Below, in pieces: positions 1 through 8,938 of a stretch of DNA of 64,000 nucleotides. A program made the translations under genes and the position numbers. The notes below the pieces were generated by a model. The model did no database searches. It had not been told where the DNA came from and saw nothing but the letters and a program-made list of their open reading frames with translations. Position 1 is the first letter of the stretch. Each line of letters starts with the position of its first letter. The stretch is from Alteromonas_E sp965248545 (GTDB lineage: Bacteria > Pseudomonadota > Gammaproteobacteria > Enterobacterales > Alteromonadaceae): NCBI GenBank assembly GCA_965248545.1, contig OZ252110.1:124001-188000 (forward strand), read 5' to 3'.

Positions 1-381
1 AACGATAACAATGGTTTTTACATTTGCGTCCGTCAGCTGATGCTGAAGTTCTCTAGGCGTGTATAGCGGGTTAACATTAACGACCACCATCCCTGCGCGC
101 AAAATACCAAAGATAGCCACTGGATATTGCAGCAAATTCGGCATCATAACTGCAACAGAATCTCCACGTTGCAGGCCTGAGTTTTGCAAGTAAGCTGCGA
201 ATTGACGCGACAAATCGTCAAGCTCACCGAACGTCATCGAATGACCCATATTTATGTAGGCAGTGCGGTCTCGATATTTCTCTACGGATTGTTCAAAAAC
301 ATCAACGAGAGAAGTGTAAGCATCTGGGTCAATCTCAGGCTCAATTCGAGGGTCGTAATGCTGTAGCCAAATTTTTTCCAT
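1..381 (-). CDS. fadD: Long-chain fatty acid-CoA ligase FadD (N-terminal part, runs off the window)
   Basis: The 127 visible residues are the N-terminus of an adenylate-forming acyl-CoA synthetase, which activates long-chain fatty acids with ATP and CoA at the inner membrane for beta-oxidation. The start MEKIWLQHYDP and the segment PVAIFGILRAGMVVVNVNPLYTP (read in parts as ILRAGMVVVN and NPLYTPREL) are typical of FadD; the ATP-binding and AMP-binding motifs lie outside the window. The ATG at 381 has a GGAAGAA ribosome site upstream. The neighbours (hydrolase, tsaB, yoaA on the same strand) match the conserved gammaproteobacterial yoaA-tsaB-fadD neighbourhood. Family identity is recognition by eye. 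Confidence 0.9.
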   Translation of the reverse strand, partial: MEKIWLQHYDPRIEPEIDPDAYTSLVDVFEQSVEKYRDRTAYINMGHSMTFGELDDLSRQFAAYLQNSGLQRGDSVAVMMPNLLQYPVAIFGILRAGMVVVNVNPLYTPRELQHQLTDANVKTIVIV

Positions 382-509
382 GGTTCTTCCAGCTTGTTAT
401 TATTGTTTCGAGTGTGTGTTTATTTTAGTCGCGTTCGTGCAGGCAGAACGTCTTTTCAAGTAGCATGGTAATCAAAGTTAACACAAAGTTAAATCTCAGC
501 CACGCTGAA

Positions 510-1460
510 TTATGCCATGCGTGTTGGTAATTCGGTCAAAAACTTAGAGATTTTTTCAAACACCTGTTTGGAAAATTGCATATGCAGGTGATGCCCGCCG
601 TCCAAATTTTCTACGTTGGCTTGTTTAAACCAGTTGAGACGCTCCGCCACTGTGCCTCTTTTTGCCAGCAGACCTTGATTGGCCACTATAATCAACAAGG
701 GCGAATCGACACCTGCCATCAGCTCTCGGGCTTGCGTTCGGGTCAGTCGCAATAAGGAGCTATTGCGCAAACGTTCATCCGTTAACCAGCTAACCTCTGA
801 TTGCGCAGTCACATCGTGATCGTTTTGCGTTTTAACCGAACGTTTGAGTAACAACTCCACCATGGCTTTGGGCAGTTCAGTGTGCGCTTGGCGCTTTTCT
901 AACAGTTGTCCAAATGGGATTGCCATCGCTTTTTTCTGCCGTGCTCGACGCTGCTGGCGACCTTCAATCCCATGGCGAATGGTGTCGATGGTTTTATCGC
1001 CATATAAAGGCCCGCAAGCATCAATGGACACAATAGCAGCAATGCGTTCGGGAAAGACGGCGGCATAAATCGTAGACAAGATCCCTCCCATCGAATGTCC
1101 AAGCAGGATGACGTGTTGCCAGCCTTGATCTTCAATTAGCTGATGCAGGTCATCAACGTAATCGAGTTGCTGATAATCACATCCACTCGGTCGATGATCG
1201 GAATGTCCATGCCCAGGCCAGTCCAGCGCGATGAAATGATACGCCTCGAAATAGCTCGAAATGGGTACAAAACTGTTGGCATTATCTAACCAGCCGTGCA
1301 GTGCAAGTACAATGGGTTTCCCCGTTTGCTGATTACTCAATCCTCTCAAACAAATGTGCGGTAATTGGAATTCAACCGGTTGGAGCGCGTGTTCAGTCAA
1401 GTGGAACCTCTTTGGTGAAGTAAAGGTATAGCATAAAATGTTTGCGTTCAATTCGCACAT
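510..1460 (-). CDS. Alpha/beta-fold hydrolase
   Basis: Predicted serine hydrolase of the alpha/beta superfamily. The oxyanion-hole motif HGWLDNANSF is near residue 55, the nucleophile elbow GHSMGG places Ser near residue 123, and GGHHLH near the C-terminus supplies the catalytic His candidate. No signal peptide is seen, so it probably acts in the cytoplasm; the substrate is unknown. It sits just upstream of fadD on the same strand, which hints at ester or lipid metabolism (inference). The frame also has a TTG at 1469; I prefer the ATG at 1460, although neither has a strong ribosome site. Confidence 0.85.
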   Translation of the reverse strand: MCELNANILCYTFTSPKRFHLTEHALQPVEFQLPHICLRGLSNQQTGKPIVLALHGWLDNANSFVPISSYFEAYHFIALDWPGHGHSDHRPSGCDYQQLDYVDDLHQLIEDQGWQHVILLGHSMGGILSTIYAAVFPERIAAIVSIDACGPLYGDKTIDTIRHGIEGRQQRRARQKKAMAIPFGQLLEKRQAHTELPKAMVELLLKRSVKTQNDHDVTAQSEVSWLTDERLRNSSLLRLTRTQARELMAGVDSPLLIIVANQGLLAKRGTVAERLNWFKQANVENLDGGHHLHMQFSKQVFEKISKFLTELPTRMA

Positions 1461-1562
1461 TTCCGTCAATAGAGCAGCAAAGTAAGCGGCAATTTATTGC
1501 CGTAATGACGACTAACATGAGCATAATTTGCCACTGTCACGGCGAGAATTTGCCGTCAGTGT

Positions 1563-1883
1563 CTAAGCGTATAAGTCAATTCCAAGTAGGCCGCGCAACT
1601 CCTCTCGTCGCGATTCGCGTTGTAAACTTTGGTAGGTTTCCAGGGCAGCCTGGTTTTGAGGATTAGGTGAGTCATAGCTCGACCGGCGTTGCTCGCGAAA
1701 CCGCTCGGCTTGCTCGTAGGCTTCAGCAGATGCCTGACGGACAACGGTTTGAGTGATCGGTAATTCAGTTTGTTGACGCTGTTGCTGTTGTGCTCGAGTC
1801 TCGGCCTCACGCTCAGGTTGACGCGCCGTTGGACTAACGACTAAGCCGTTTTGTGACGCAACTAGTGACGACTCCAACTCCAC
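1563..1883 (-). CDS. Small conserved hypothetical protein, Gln/Arg-rich
   Basis: A 106-residue, very hydrophilic protein rich in Gln, Glu and Arg, with no signal peptide or membrane segment. It ends in LLGIDLYA; similar short proteins with this ending and an N-terminal SLVAS segment occur in Alteromonadales from memory, but no function is known to me. It starts with GTG (the first possible start after an in-frame stop) and lies between tsaB and the hydrolase on the same strand, filling the gap without overlap, which supports it as a real gene. It is probably translated with the tsaB operon. Confidence 0.55.
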   Translation of the reverse strand: MELESSLVASQNGLVVSPTARQPEREAETRAQQQQRQQTELPITQTVVRQASAEAYEQAERFREQRRSSYDSPNPQNQAALETYQSLQRESRREELRGLLGIDLYA

Positions 1884-1994
1884 TGACCAATGACCTCTCG
1901 AAACTCAACCTAACTCAGTGGCAATTCAACTTTCGTTCCAAAGTGCTAAATCGCCTGCGTCAAATCAGTATAGACGTTATATGTCAAAACTCGG

Positions 1995-2702
1995 CTATTC
2001 TCGACCCGGGAGCTTTTTCCAGGTTACGGTATCACGTAAATATACCGGTTGCGCATCTTCGACGGGTACAGCTTGTCCTGCTTCGTATGCGCGTACGACT
2101 GCAGGTAACATGTATCGAGCATCTGGTAGTTGAACGTCAATAGCTGACTCAGGATTCAGCATGGCAGCAAGCTCAGGGTAGGCTTGCCAGCCCGTTCCGG
2201 CGACTGCACTCTGAGTATGGTTTTGCACATATTCGGCAGCCATTTGAGGCGAGACTACCTGTTCGTTCCCAACGAGTTCAATATGATCCGCTTGCTTTTG
2301 ATAGTGGGCAAAATAGACTTCACTCATCCGCGCGTCGATCGCAACCAGCACGTCGTCAGTCTCACACTGTTCGGTCACTTGTTGCGCCATTGCCGCCAAG
2401 GTCGACACACCGACAACGGGAACATTAAGACCAAACGCAAGGCCTTGCACGGTTGCAATCGCGATTCTTACACCGGTGAAGCTACCTGGTCCGCGTCCAA
2501 AGCCAATCAGTTTTACATCTTGAATCTTAATTTGCGCCTCTGCACATACTGCGTCGATCATGGGTAAGATTCGCTGGCTATGCTGCTGCGGACAAACTTC
2601 GAAACGTGAAAAAATACCGCTTTGTGTTTGCAGGCAAACGGAACAGGCCTCGGTTGCGGTATCAACAACGAGGACTGGATGTATAATGGAATTATTTTGC
2701 AT
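1995..2702 (-). CDS. tsaB: tRNA threonylcarbamoyladenosine biosynthesis protein TsaB
   Basis: TsaB is the non-catalytic partner of TsaD and TsaE in making the essential t6A37 modification of ANN-decoding tRNAs. The protein begins MQNNSIIHPVLVVDTATEAC, an ASKHA-fold start, followed by HSQRILPMID and GRGPGSFTGVRI, both characteristic of TsaB/YeaZ. About 235 residues, normal for the family. The frame is open upstream to 2756, but the ATG at 2702 aligns with the family start and gives an 11-base overlap with the end of yoaA, typical of translational coupling. Cytoplasmic. Confidence 0.9.
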   Translation of the reverse strand: MQNNSIIHPVLVVDTATEACSVCLQTQSGIFSRFEVCPQQHSQRILPMIDAVCAEAQIKIQDVKLIGFGRGPGSFTGVRIAIATVQGLAFGLNVPVVGVSTLAAMAQQVTEQCETDDVLVAIDARMSEVYFAHYQKQADHIELVGNEQVVSPQMAAEYVQNHTQSAVAGTGWQAYPELAAMLNPESAIDVQLPDARYMLPAVVRAYEAGQAVPVEDAQPVYLRDTVTWKKLPGRE

Positions 2703-4686
2703 CGATAACGTCTTCTTGGTCTGGAGGCAAGGCGTCAATTTTGGCATTACCTTCACTGTTTACCTGACTCTCCAGCCGTATCCTGTTCAAAAAGTCCAAG
2801 GTTTGCTGTATATCACGGCTACGCCTCATTGGCGGCAAACTGGAGAGAAAGATTTTACCATAGTCTTTGGTCACTAAACGATGGTCACAAATTAAAAGTA
2901 CGCCGCGGTCTTTGGCATCCCGGATTAGGCGACCAGCGCCTTGTTTTAACGAAATGACCGCTTGAGGAATCGAGATCTGGGCGAAGGGATTCCCGCCAGA
3001 ACGCTTACAATCCTCGCTTCGCGCTTGTAATAACGGATCATCTGGCGCAGCAAACGGCAATTTATCAATCATGACACATATGAGATCGTCACCACGCACA
3101 TCCACGCCCTCCCAAAACGCTCCGGTCCCTAGCAGCACGGCCTTTTTGTTTTGCATGTATTCGTCTAATAACGCGCGTTTTGATGTAGTGCCCTGGATTA
3201 ATAATTTACGCGTCGATTGTCGCGACAAAATTTCAGCAACAGCCTTCAACGTCGCATGGCTCGTAAACAAAATAAAGCAGCGTCCATCACTGGCCTTGAT
3301 AACCTGCTCTGCTATTTCAACCAAGCGGGCATTGCGCTTGGGATGATTGGGTTCAGGCAAGAATCTGGGTACACAGAGCATCGACTGCTGTTGGTAGTCA
3401 AATGGACTGTCCAGCAGCAATGTTTCAGCATTTTCCAATCCCATCCGCGCCTGAAAGTGCTCAAACCCGCCATCGACCATCAAGGTTGCAGATGTAAATA
3501 CCCATGCCTTATCGTCTTGTTCAACAAATGCTCGGAACTTGTTGGCAATCGAGAGTGGTGTTAAGTGCAAAATGAAATGCCGTGGCGTTGTCTCAAACCA
3601 CAAACTCACACCTTTTTTGTCGACCTCGAGCAGCGTAGTAAGTCGATCTCGGCTCTGGGCTAAACGCTCATAAAAGTTGTCGAGGTCTTTGTCTCGCCCA
3701 ATATGCAGTTTCATTACGTTCTGCAAAACATCAAGTGCGTCTTTGACCCGCAATATCGCAGCGTTGACGTCTTCTTGAAGCAAGGCCTTGCGCCAATCAC
3801 CGCGCTGCGGCGATTCGGGGAATAATAGACGAAAATCCATTAACAACTGCTTGCATTTATCAGCGGCACGGTCGAGCTGTTGAGCGTCTTTCAACACGGT
3901 CCGGTAAAGCATACTGATATCTTTACACATATCACTGAGCTGTCTGCTCGACAGGGCTTCGCCAAAATACTCGCTGGCAATTTCAGGAATTTGGTGCGCT
4001 TCATCAAAGATGACCGCATCAACATCAGGTATCAGTTCGCCAAACCCAGTATCTTTGAGCGCCATATCAGCAAAAAATAAATGGTGGTTTACAACGACGA
4101 TATCCGCTTCCATCGCCTTTTTGCGCGCTTTCACCAAATAGCAATCTGCATAATCGGGACAGTCTTTACCGGCGCAATTATCCACGGTCGATGTCACAAA
4201 CGGAAGAACCTTAGCGTCCTCTGGGATACTGGTTAATTCACCGATATCGCCACTTTTAGTCGTATTCGACCAGGTTCGTACACTGTTCAATTCTGCCAAT
4301 GTCTCGGCGTCCAAAAGTGTCGTCGAGCGACTGTGTTGTTTCAAGCGGTGAGTACATAAGTAGTTGGCTCGACCTTTCAACAAGGCTGTTTGACGCGAAC
4401 CGCTCAACGCTGCCTTGATAACAGGTAAATCTCGGTGATACAGCTGCTCTTGAAGATTTTTGGTTCCTGTTGAAATGATGACTTTACGCTGCCCAATCAG
4501 CGCAGGTGCAAGATAGGCAAAGGTTTTACCGGTGCCGGTGCCAGCTTCAACGATCAACGCATGCTTGTCGACTAAAGTCTGCATCACGGCATCGGCCATG
4601 TCGGTTTGTGATTGACGTGGAGAGAAGCCATGAATATGCTCAGTAAGCAATCCGTGTTCAGAAAAAATTGATGAAATATCAGACAT
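2692..4686 (-). CDS. yoaA: DinG/XPD-family ATP-dependent DNA helicase YoaA
   Basis: Superfamily 2 iron-sulfur helicase of the DinG/YoaA type, which unwinds DNA during repair or replication stress; YoaA in E. coli works with the clamp-loader subunit HolC. Walker A EAGTGTGKT is at residues 47-55, DEAH at 228-231, and four Cys (111, 171, 176, 182) in the CAGKDCPDYADC area form the 4Fe-4S site. The later motifs GTGAFWEGVDVRG and QGAGRLIRD near the C-terminus are also present. 664 residues, full length. First gene of the minus-strand group yoaA-tsaB-hypothetical-hydrolase-fadD. Confidence 0.93.
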   Translation of the reverse strand: MSDISSIFSEHGLLTEHIHGFSPRQSQTDMADAVMQTLVDKHALIVEAGTGTGKTFAYLAPALIGQRKVIISTGTKNLQEQLYHRDLPVIKAALSGSRQTALLKGRANYLCTHRLKQHSRSTTLLDAETLAELNSVRTWSNTTKSGDIGELTSIPEDAKVLPFVTSTVDNCAGKDCPDYADCYLVKARKKAMEADIVVVNHHLFFADMALKDTGFGELIPDVDAVIFDEAHQIPEIASEYFGEALSSRQLSDMCKDISMLYRTVLKDAQQLDRAADKCKQLLMDFRLLFPESPQRGDWRKALLQEDVNAAILRVKDALDVLQNVMKLHIGRDKDLDNFYERLAQSRDRLTTLLEVDKKGVSLWFETTPRHFILHLTPLSIANKFRAFVEQDDKAWVFTSATLMVDGGFEHFQARMGLENAETLLLDSPFDYQQQSMLCVPRFLPEPNHPKRNARLVEIAEQVIKASDGRCFILFTSHATLKAVAEILSRQSTRKLLIQGTTSKRALLDEYMQNKKAVLLGTGAFWEGVDVRGDDLICVMIDKLPFAAPDDPLLQARSEDCKRSGGNPFAQISIPQAVISLKQGAGRLIRDAKDRGVLLICDHRLVTKDYGKIFLSSLPPMRRSRDIQQTLDFLNRIRLESQVNSEGNAKIDALPPDQEDVIDAK

Positions 4687-4925
4687 TTCAGATGAATATA
4701 TGGACCATTAAGGCGATTATGCCAAATAATGCGAAACTAATCGCGTTACTTTGAATGGTTTTATCACAATTGTTTTTGTACACACAGCTACCTGATAAAT
4801 GCTTGGCGAAGAACGAAAAATCCGAATCAGGCTTGACCAGATTCGCTAGCCAGCAAAGTTGTTTTTGTGGTAGTAATAAAAGGAGCATTAACAATCTTGT
4901 TACATTTTAATAATAAGGAGATAGT

Positions 4926-5438
4926 GTGAAATACGCCCTGCGTTTAGCCGTGATATTGGCGCTTCTTTGGCTGTTACTGTCCGGTTACTATCATCCCCTG
5001 ATGCTATTTTTCGGTGCGTGCTCAGTAGCGTTTGTCGTGTACTTAACCTCAAGAATGGATGAGGTTGACAAGGATAGGTTTACGTTGTTTGTCACTGGTG
5101 ATTTCGTCATTTTTCTACTCAAGCTGTTCAAGCGCGTGATTCAGTCAAATATCGATGTAACCCTGCGGATTATGGGTGTTAAGCCGGTCCAGTCGCGTTT
5201 TGTCGAACTGGAGCTGCCATTTGATGACGAGTTGAGCAAGGTGCTCTACGCCAATGCCATAACCTTGACGCCAGGTACATCAAGTGTATCCATGGATAAT
5301 GGCAAGCTACTCGTCCACACCTTGAGTGAAGATGGCGCGAAAGACCTCGTTGATGGCGATATGCTCGGCATTATGCCGCGTACTAGCGAGTATCGCAAAG
5401 CCATGAAACGCTTAGCCTCAGAACAACAATCTAAGTAA
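4926..5438 (+). CDS. mnhE: Na+/H+ antiporter subunit E (MnhE/MrpE)
   Basis: First gene of a ten-gene Mrp-type operon. MrpE is a small membrane subunit of the multisubunit Na+(K+)/H+ antiporter of the inner membrane. Two or three N-terminal hydrophobic segments are followed by a soluble domain with NAITLTPGTSSV, the family signature. It starts with GTG at 4926, preceded by AATAAGGAG, a strong ribosome site. The stop overlaps the next start (TAATG). Operon order E-F-G matches mbhABC of archaeal Mbh complexes as well as part of bacterial Mrp. Confidence 0.92.
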   Translation: MKYALRLAVILALLWLLLSGYYHPLMLFFGACSVAFVVYLTSRMDEVDKDRFTLFVTGDFVIFLLKLFKRVIQSNIDVTLRIMGVKPVQSRFVELELPFDDELSKVLYANAITLTPGTSSVSMDNGKLLVHTLSEDGAKDLVDGDMLGIMPRTSEYRKAMKRLASEQQSK

Positions 5439-5764
5439 TGGACGTGTCTATGACTTCACTCTATTTGGCCGCAGGCATTGCCATCATGGTAACTATGGCG
5501 CTTGCCGTTGCGCGCGCGCTGCTCGGGCCTTCGGTATTTGACCGTATCTTAGCGGTCAATATGTTTGGTACTAAAGCTGTACTGTTGGTCGCAGTATTCG
5601 CTTTCTTTTCAGGGCGCCCTGACTTACTGGATATCGCCCTTCTCTACTCCCTACTTAACTTTATCGGTGTCGTTGCGGCATTGAGGTTGGTTGAACGCGG
5701 CAAATTCTTCGCTGACGAGCAAGAACCTGACGAGTCTGCGAGAGCAAAGGAGCAAGAATCATGA
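5438..5764 (+). CDS. mnhF: Na+/H+ antiporter subunit F (MnhF/MrpF)
   Basis: 108-residue membrane subunit with three hydrophobic helices. The segment ARALLGPSVFDRILAVNM is the typical MrpF loop after the first helix (rarely varied GPSVFDRI). It has a short acidic tail. The start overlaps the stop of mnhE by one base; a second ATG at 5450 is an alternative start. The end overlaps mnhG by four bases, so translation is probably coupled. Confidence 0.92.
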   Translation: MDVSMTSLYLAAGIAIMVTMALAVARALLGPSVFDRILAVNMFGTKAVLLVAVFAFFSGRPDLLDIALLYSLLNFIGVVAALRLVERGKFFADEQEPDESARAKEQES

Positions 5765-6090
5765 TCGATATCCTCAGCATTATCGCTATCGTTCTGGGAT
5801 GCTTTCTAAGCGTCGTGGGTGGCGTCGGCATTTTGAAACTGCCCGATATGTACGCTCGTTTACATGCGGTGGGAATCACTGACACTTTATGCAGCTTCCT
5901 TATTTTGTTTGGCTTGGCCCTGCAAGCTGGTATGTCGCTAGTTCTATTTAAATTGCTGTTTATTTTTATGTTCTTGCTATTTACGTCACCTGTTTCATCG
6001 TTTGCGTTAGCGAACAATGCCTGGCATTACGGCCTCAGAAACGACGACCCAATGGCTGAAGCGCAAGCCAAACAGGAGGAGCAAGCATGA
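5761..6090 (+). CDS. mnhG: Na+/H+ antiporter subunit G (MnhG/MrpG)
   Basis: 109-residue membrane subunit of the Mrp antiporter with three hydrophobic segments. The motif GGVGILKLPDMYARLHAVG is the hallmark of MrpG/PhaG/MbhC. The start overlaps mnhF by four bases (ATGA) and the stop overlaps the next gene by four, so the genes are tightly coupled. The C-terminal tail is hydrophilic. Confidence 0.93.
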   Translation: MIDILSIIAIVLGCFLSVVGGVGILKLPDMYARLHAVGITDTLCSFLILFGLALQAGMSLVLFKLLFIFMFLLFTSPVSSFALANNAWHYGLRNDDPMAEAQAKQEEQA

Positions 6091-6665
6091 GTCTGATAAT
6101 CAACATCATATTACTGGTGTTTTTATTGATCATGGCCATTGCCATTTTACGCGTACGGCACCTCCTCGCGATGGCGATGCTATTTGGTCTGTATAGCTTG
6201 TTGGTAGCCGGCGTATTTGTGGTATTAGATGCGCCCGATGTCGCATTTACAGAAGCGGCTGTGGGTACAGGGATATCGACGGTATTGATGCTGGTAACCT
6301 TGGCCTCGATTCGCAATGGACATGAAGCTAAAACCGAGTCTCATACTAAAAAAGGACCTCTGCTACTGTCCATTGTTATGGGAGCAGCGTTGGTCTATGG
6401 CACCCATGATATTGCTGAACTGGGCGACCCCACGGCGGCACCTCACACCGAAGTGGGTAGTTATTATATCCGCGTTGGTCAAGCTGAAACTGGTGTACCG
6501 AATTTAGTTACCGCGGTATTAGCCAGTTACCGTGGATTCGATACCTTAGGTGAAGTCACCGTTGTGCTAACTGCGGGGATCGGCATCCTGATGCTACTAA
6601 TAAGAAGAGAGAAAGTGCGCGTTAAAAGCACAGAACAAAGCGAGGGCTCCAGTAATGCCGGATAA
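6087..6665 (+). CDS. MbhD/MbhE-like subunit (detached C-terminal part of MrpA, DUF4040)
   Basis: 192 residues. The first ~80 residues are three helices of the DUF4040/MbhD type (LVAGVFVVLDAPDVAFTEAAVG), which in canonical MrpA sits at the C-terminus of the large subunit. A further helix pair near residues 90-110 and 155-175 around GVPNLVTAVLASYRGFDTLGE matches the MbhE part. So the two small archaeal Mbh subunits are fused here into one protein that is separate from any large antiporter subunit. It overlaps mnhG by four bases and mnhB by eleven. Role by homology: it links the antiporter modules in the membrane. Confidence 0.85.
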   Translation: MSLIINIILLVFLLIMAIAILRVRHLLAMAMLFGLYSLLVAGVFVVLDAPDVAFTEAAVGTGISTVLMLVTLASIRNGHEAKTESHTKKGPLLLSIVMGAALVYGTHDIAELGDPTAAPHTEVGSYYIRVGQAETGVPNLVTAVLASYRGFDTLGEVTVVLTAGIGILMLLIRREKVRVKSTEQSEGSSNAG

Positions 6666-7077
6666 TTTAATTCTGAAAGTGACAACTAAATGGTTAGTCC
6701 CGATCATCCTTCTCTTCGCTTTGTATGTGCAGTTTCATGGTGACTACAGCCCTGGCGGCGGCTTTCAGGCAGGTGTCATCTTTTCGTCAGCTTTCTTATT
6801 GTACTCGTTGGTCTATGGGCTCGACGCTACAGCGCGCATTTTACCCGATGACACGCTCCGCATTGCCGCCTGTATTGGCGTACTGTTGTACGCGGGCGTA
6901 GGGATTGCGGCGATGCTGAAAGGCGGTAACTTCCTCGACTACAGTGTCCTTGCGGATGAATCTGTGAATGGACAGCACATCGGTATCATTCTAATTGAAC
7001 TTGGAGTCGGTATCACCGTTGGTGCGGTCATGCTGTTGATTTTCTTTACTTTTGCCAGAAGGATTGCGCCCAAATGA
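6655..7077 (+). CDS. mnhB: Na+/H+ antiporter subunit B (MnhB/MrpB)
   Basis: 140 residues, four predicted helices. The motif HGDYSPGGGFQAGVI near residue 29 is the MrpB signature. The start lies inside the end of the preceding gene (11-base overlap) and the stop overlaps mnhC by four bases. Position after the MbhD/E-like gene reproduces the order of archaeal mbhDEFG. Confidence 0.93.
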   Translation: MPDNLILKVTTKWLVPIILLFALYVQFHGDYSPGGGFQAGVIFSSAFLLYSLVYGLDATARILPDDTLRIAACIGVLLYAGVGIAAMLKGGNFLDYSVLADESVNGQHIGIILIELGVGITVGAVMLLIFFTFARRIAPK

Positions 7078-7433
7078 TGGATTACATTATTGGTCACATT
7101 AATTACTGGCTAATCATCGGCGTCATGATGGTTGGTTTATACACATTGATGAGCCGCTCAAATATGATTAAAAAAATGGCCGGCCTCGCAGTGTTTCAAA
7201 CCGCCGTTATCCTGTTTTACGTCAGTTTGGGTAAGGTTGAAGGCGGCACAGCGCCCATTGTTGCAGAAGGGTTCACTGTTTACTCCAATCCATTACCCCA
7301 AGTCTTGATGCTAACGGCAATCGTAGTGGGTGTTGCGACTACCGCTTTGGGTTTCGCGTTAATCGTCCGGATTAAAGAAGCATACGGCACCATTGAAGAA
7401 GACGAAGTACTGCAGAAGGATGCCGAAGAATGA
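7074..7433 (+). CDS. mnhC: Na+/H+ antiporter subunit C (MnhC/MrpC, NuoK-like)
   Basis: 119 residues with three helices, homologous to complex I subunit NuoK. The stretch GGTAPIVAEGFTVYSNPLPQ is followed by LMLTAIVVGVATTA, both typical of MrpC. It has an acidic C-terminal tail. It overlaps its neighbours by four bases on either side. In the complex it lies between the antiporter-type subunits and takes part in the proton path (family knowledge). Confidence 0.93.
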   Translation: MMDYIIGHINYWLIIGVMMVGLYTLMSRSNMIKKMAGLAVFQTAVILFYVSLGKVEGGTAPIVAEGFTVYSNPLPQVLMLTAIVVGVATTALGFALIVRIKEAYGTIEEDEVLQKDAEE

Positions 7434-8938
7434 ACGCACAGTTAACGGTTTTACTGGTAGTACTGCCATTAATCTGCGCGCCGATCACCGCGATGTTGCG
7501 CGGCAAGGGCGTTGCTTGGTTTCTGTCATTTGTCTTGAGCCTTGTCTGTCTTGGGCTGTCTATCTGGCTACTCGCCGATGTTGTGGGTGGCGATGTATTG
7601 CACTATGAACTCGGCGGCTGGCGTCCACCGTGGGGAATTGAGTACCAAATCGACGCATTGAATGCCTTGATTGCTGTGATCGTCACCGCGATGGCCAGTA
7701 TTGCAATGCTGTTCGCCCCAAAAAGCGTCGAAAAAGAAATCAGTGAGCATGTGGTGCCGCTTTTCTATGCAACTTTCCAGCTGTGTTTGCTCGGCTTATT
7801 GGGTATTGCGTTGACCGGCGACATTTTTAACCTATTCGTGTTCCTAGAAATTTCCTCACTGTCTTCTTACGCTTTGATCGCCATGGGTAAACACCGCAAA
7901 GCATTAACCGCAGCATTTTATTACTTAGTGCTCGGCACCATGGGAGCAACCTTCTTCTTGATTGGGGTAGGTATGCTGTATGCTGCTTCAGGCAGCCTGA
8001 ATATGGCAGACATTCTTGAGCGGTTCAGTGCCTATGAGGACTTGCACTTAGTTACAACCTCCCTTGCCTTTATCCTGGTGGGAGTAGCACTGAAGGCGGC
8101 AATTTTCCCTCTGCATAGCTGGTTACCGTCAAGTTACAGCCAAGCACCGTCAGTCGTCAGTGTATTTTTAGCTGCTAGCGCGACCAAAGTCGCGATATAC
8201 GTTTTGATTCGCTGCTTATTCAATGTCTATCCAATGGCATATTGGATGGAAATAGTATTGCCAGACTTGTTGGTTGGTTTGGGCTGTGTGGGGATTTTAT
8301 ACGGCTCGTTCAGAGCATTTGGCCAACTCGATATGAAACGCCTTTTGGCCTATTCATCCGTGGCACAAATTGGCTACATGGTGGTTGGAATTGGATTAAT
8401 TAACCAAACAGCCATGACCGCTAGCCTGTTGCACTTGTTTAACCACGCATTGATGAAGGCAGCTCTGTTTATGGTCGCTGGTATTTTAATGTACCGCGCA
8501 AACACGACGTACCTAAAAGATATTCGTGGTGTCGGACGCGATGCTCCGTGGACACTACTCGCTATGGCGCTCGCTGGCTTGAGTTTAATTGGTGTACCTG
8601 GAACCGTTGGCTTCATCAGTAAGTGGTACTTGATTTCTGGCGCGCTTGAGGTAGGACGCTGGTATGTTGTACTGGTGATTCTTGCTGGCTCAATTCTGGC
8701 CATTTTGTATGTTTGGAAGATCATTGAAGCGCTGTACTTCTCCCCTTCGGAAAAACCTCACGTACACAATGTAAACCCTGGTACCAAGGCCATTGCTGAA
8801 ACGCCATCGAGTATGGCCATTGCACTTTGGATAGCGGTGGTCGGCTGTATATATTTCGGGCTTGATACCAGTTTCTCTCGGGAAGCTGCGGAAACTGCGG
8901 TGAGCGCCCTCTTTGCTGCTGGTCAGGGAGGTCAATAA
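7430..8938 (+). CDS. mnhD: Na+/H+ antiporter subunit D (MnhD/MrpD), first antiporter-type subunit
   Basis: 502 residues with about 14 predicted helices, of the NuoL/M/N-MrpA/D family that carries the ion and proton channels. Conserved charged residues are in place: Glu140 in LFVFLEISS (helix 5) and Lys222 in VALKAAIFPLHSWLP (helix 7), plus a Lys in AASATKVAIYVL (helix 8) and a Lys in GFISKWYL (helix 12). It is the closest of the three large subunits to canonical MrpD. Overlaps the next gene by one base. Confidence 0.92.
   Translation: MNAQLTVLLVVLPLICAPITAMLRGKGVAWFLSFVLSLVCLGLSIWLLADVVGGDVLHYELGGWRPPWGIEYQIDALNALIAVIVTAMASIAMLFAPKSVEKEISEHVVPLFYATFQLCLLGLLGIALTGDIFNLFVFLEISSLSSYALIAMGKHRKALTAAFYYLVLGTMGATFFLIGVGMLYAASGSLNMADILERFSAYEDLHLVTTSLAFILVGVALKAAIFPLHSWLPSSYSQAPSVVSVFLAASATKVAIYVLIRCLFNVYPMAYWMEIVLPDLLVGLGCVGILYGSFRAFGQLDMKRLLAYSSVAQIGYMVVGIGLINQTAMTASLLHLFNHALMKAALFMVAGILMYRANTTYLKDIRGVGRDAPWTLLAMALAGLSLIGVPGTVGFISKWYLISGALEVGRWYVVLVILAGSILAILYVWKIIEALYFSPSEKPHVHNVNPGTKAIAETPSSMAIALWIAVVGCIYFGLDTSFSREAAETAVSALFAAGQGGQ

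Noticed and set aside
184..366. A plus-strand frame at the start of the window
   Set aside because: It lies fully inside the fadD coding region on the other strand, which is a clear family match.
1853..2143. Two plus-strand frames across the tsaB 3' end
   Set aside because: They overlap tsaB and the small conserved gene on the other strand and show no ribosome site or domain.
4688..4894. A 68-residue minus-strand frame in the gap before mnhE
   Set aside because: Leu-rich low-complexity start, no ribosome site, lies in an AT-rich promoter region; no support as a gene.
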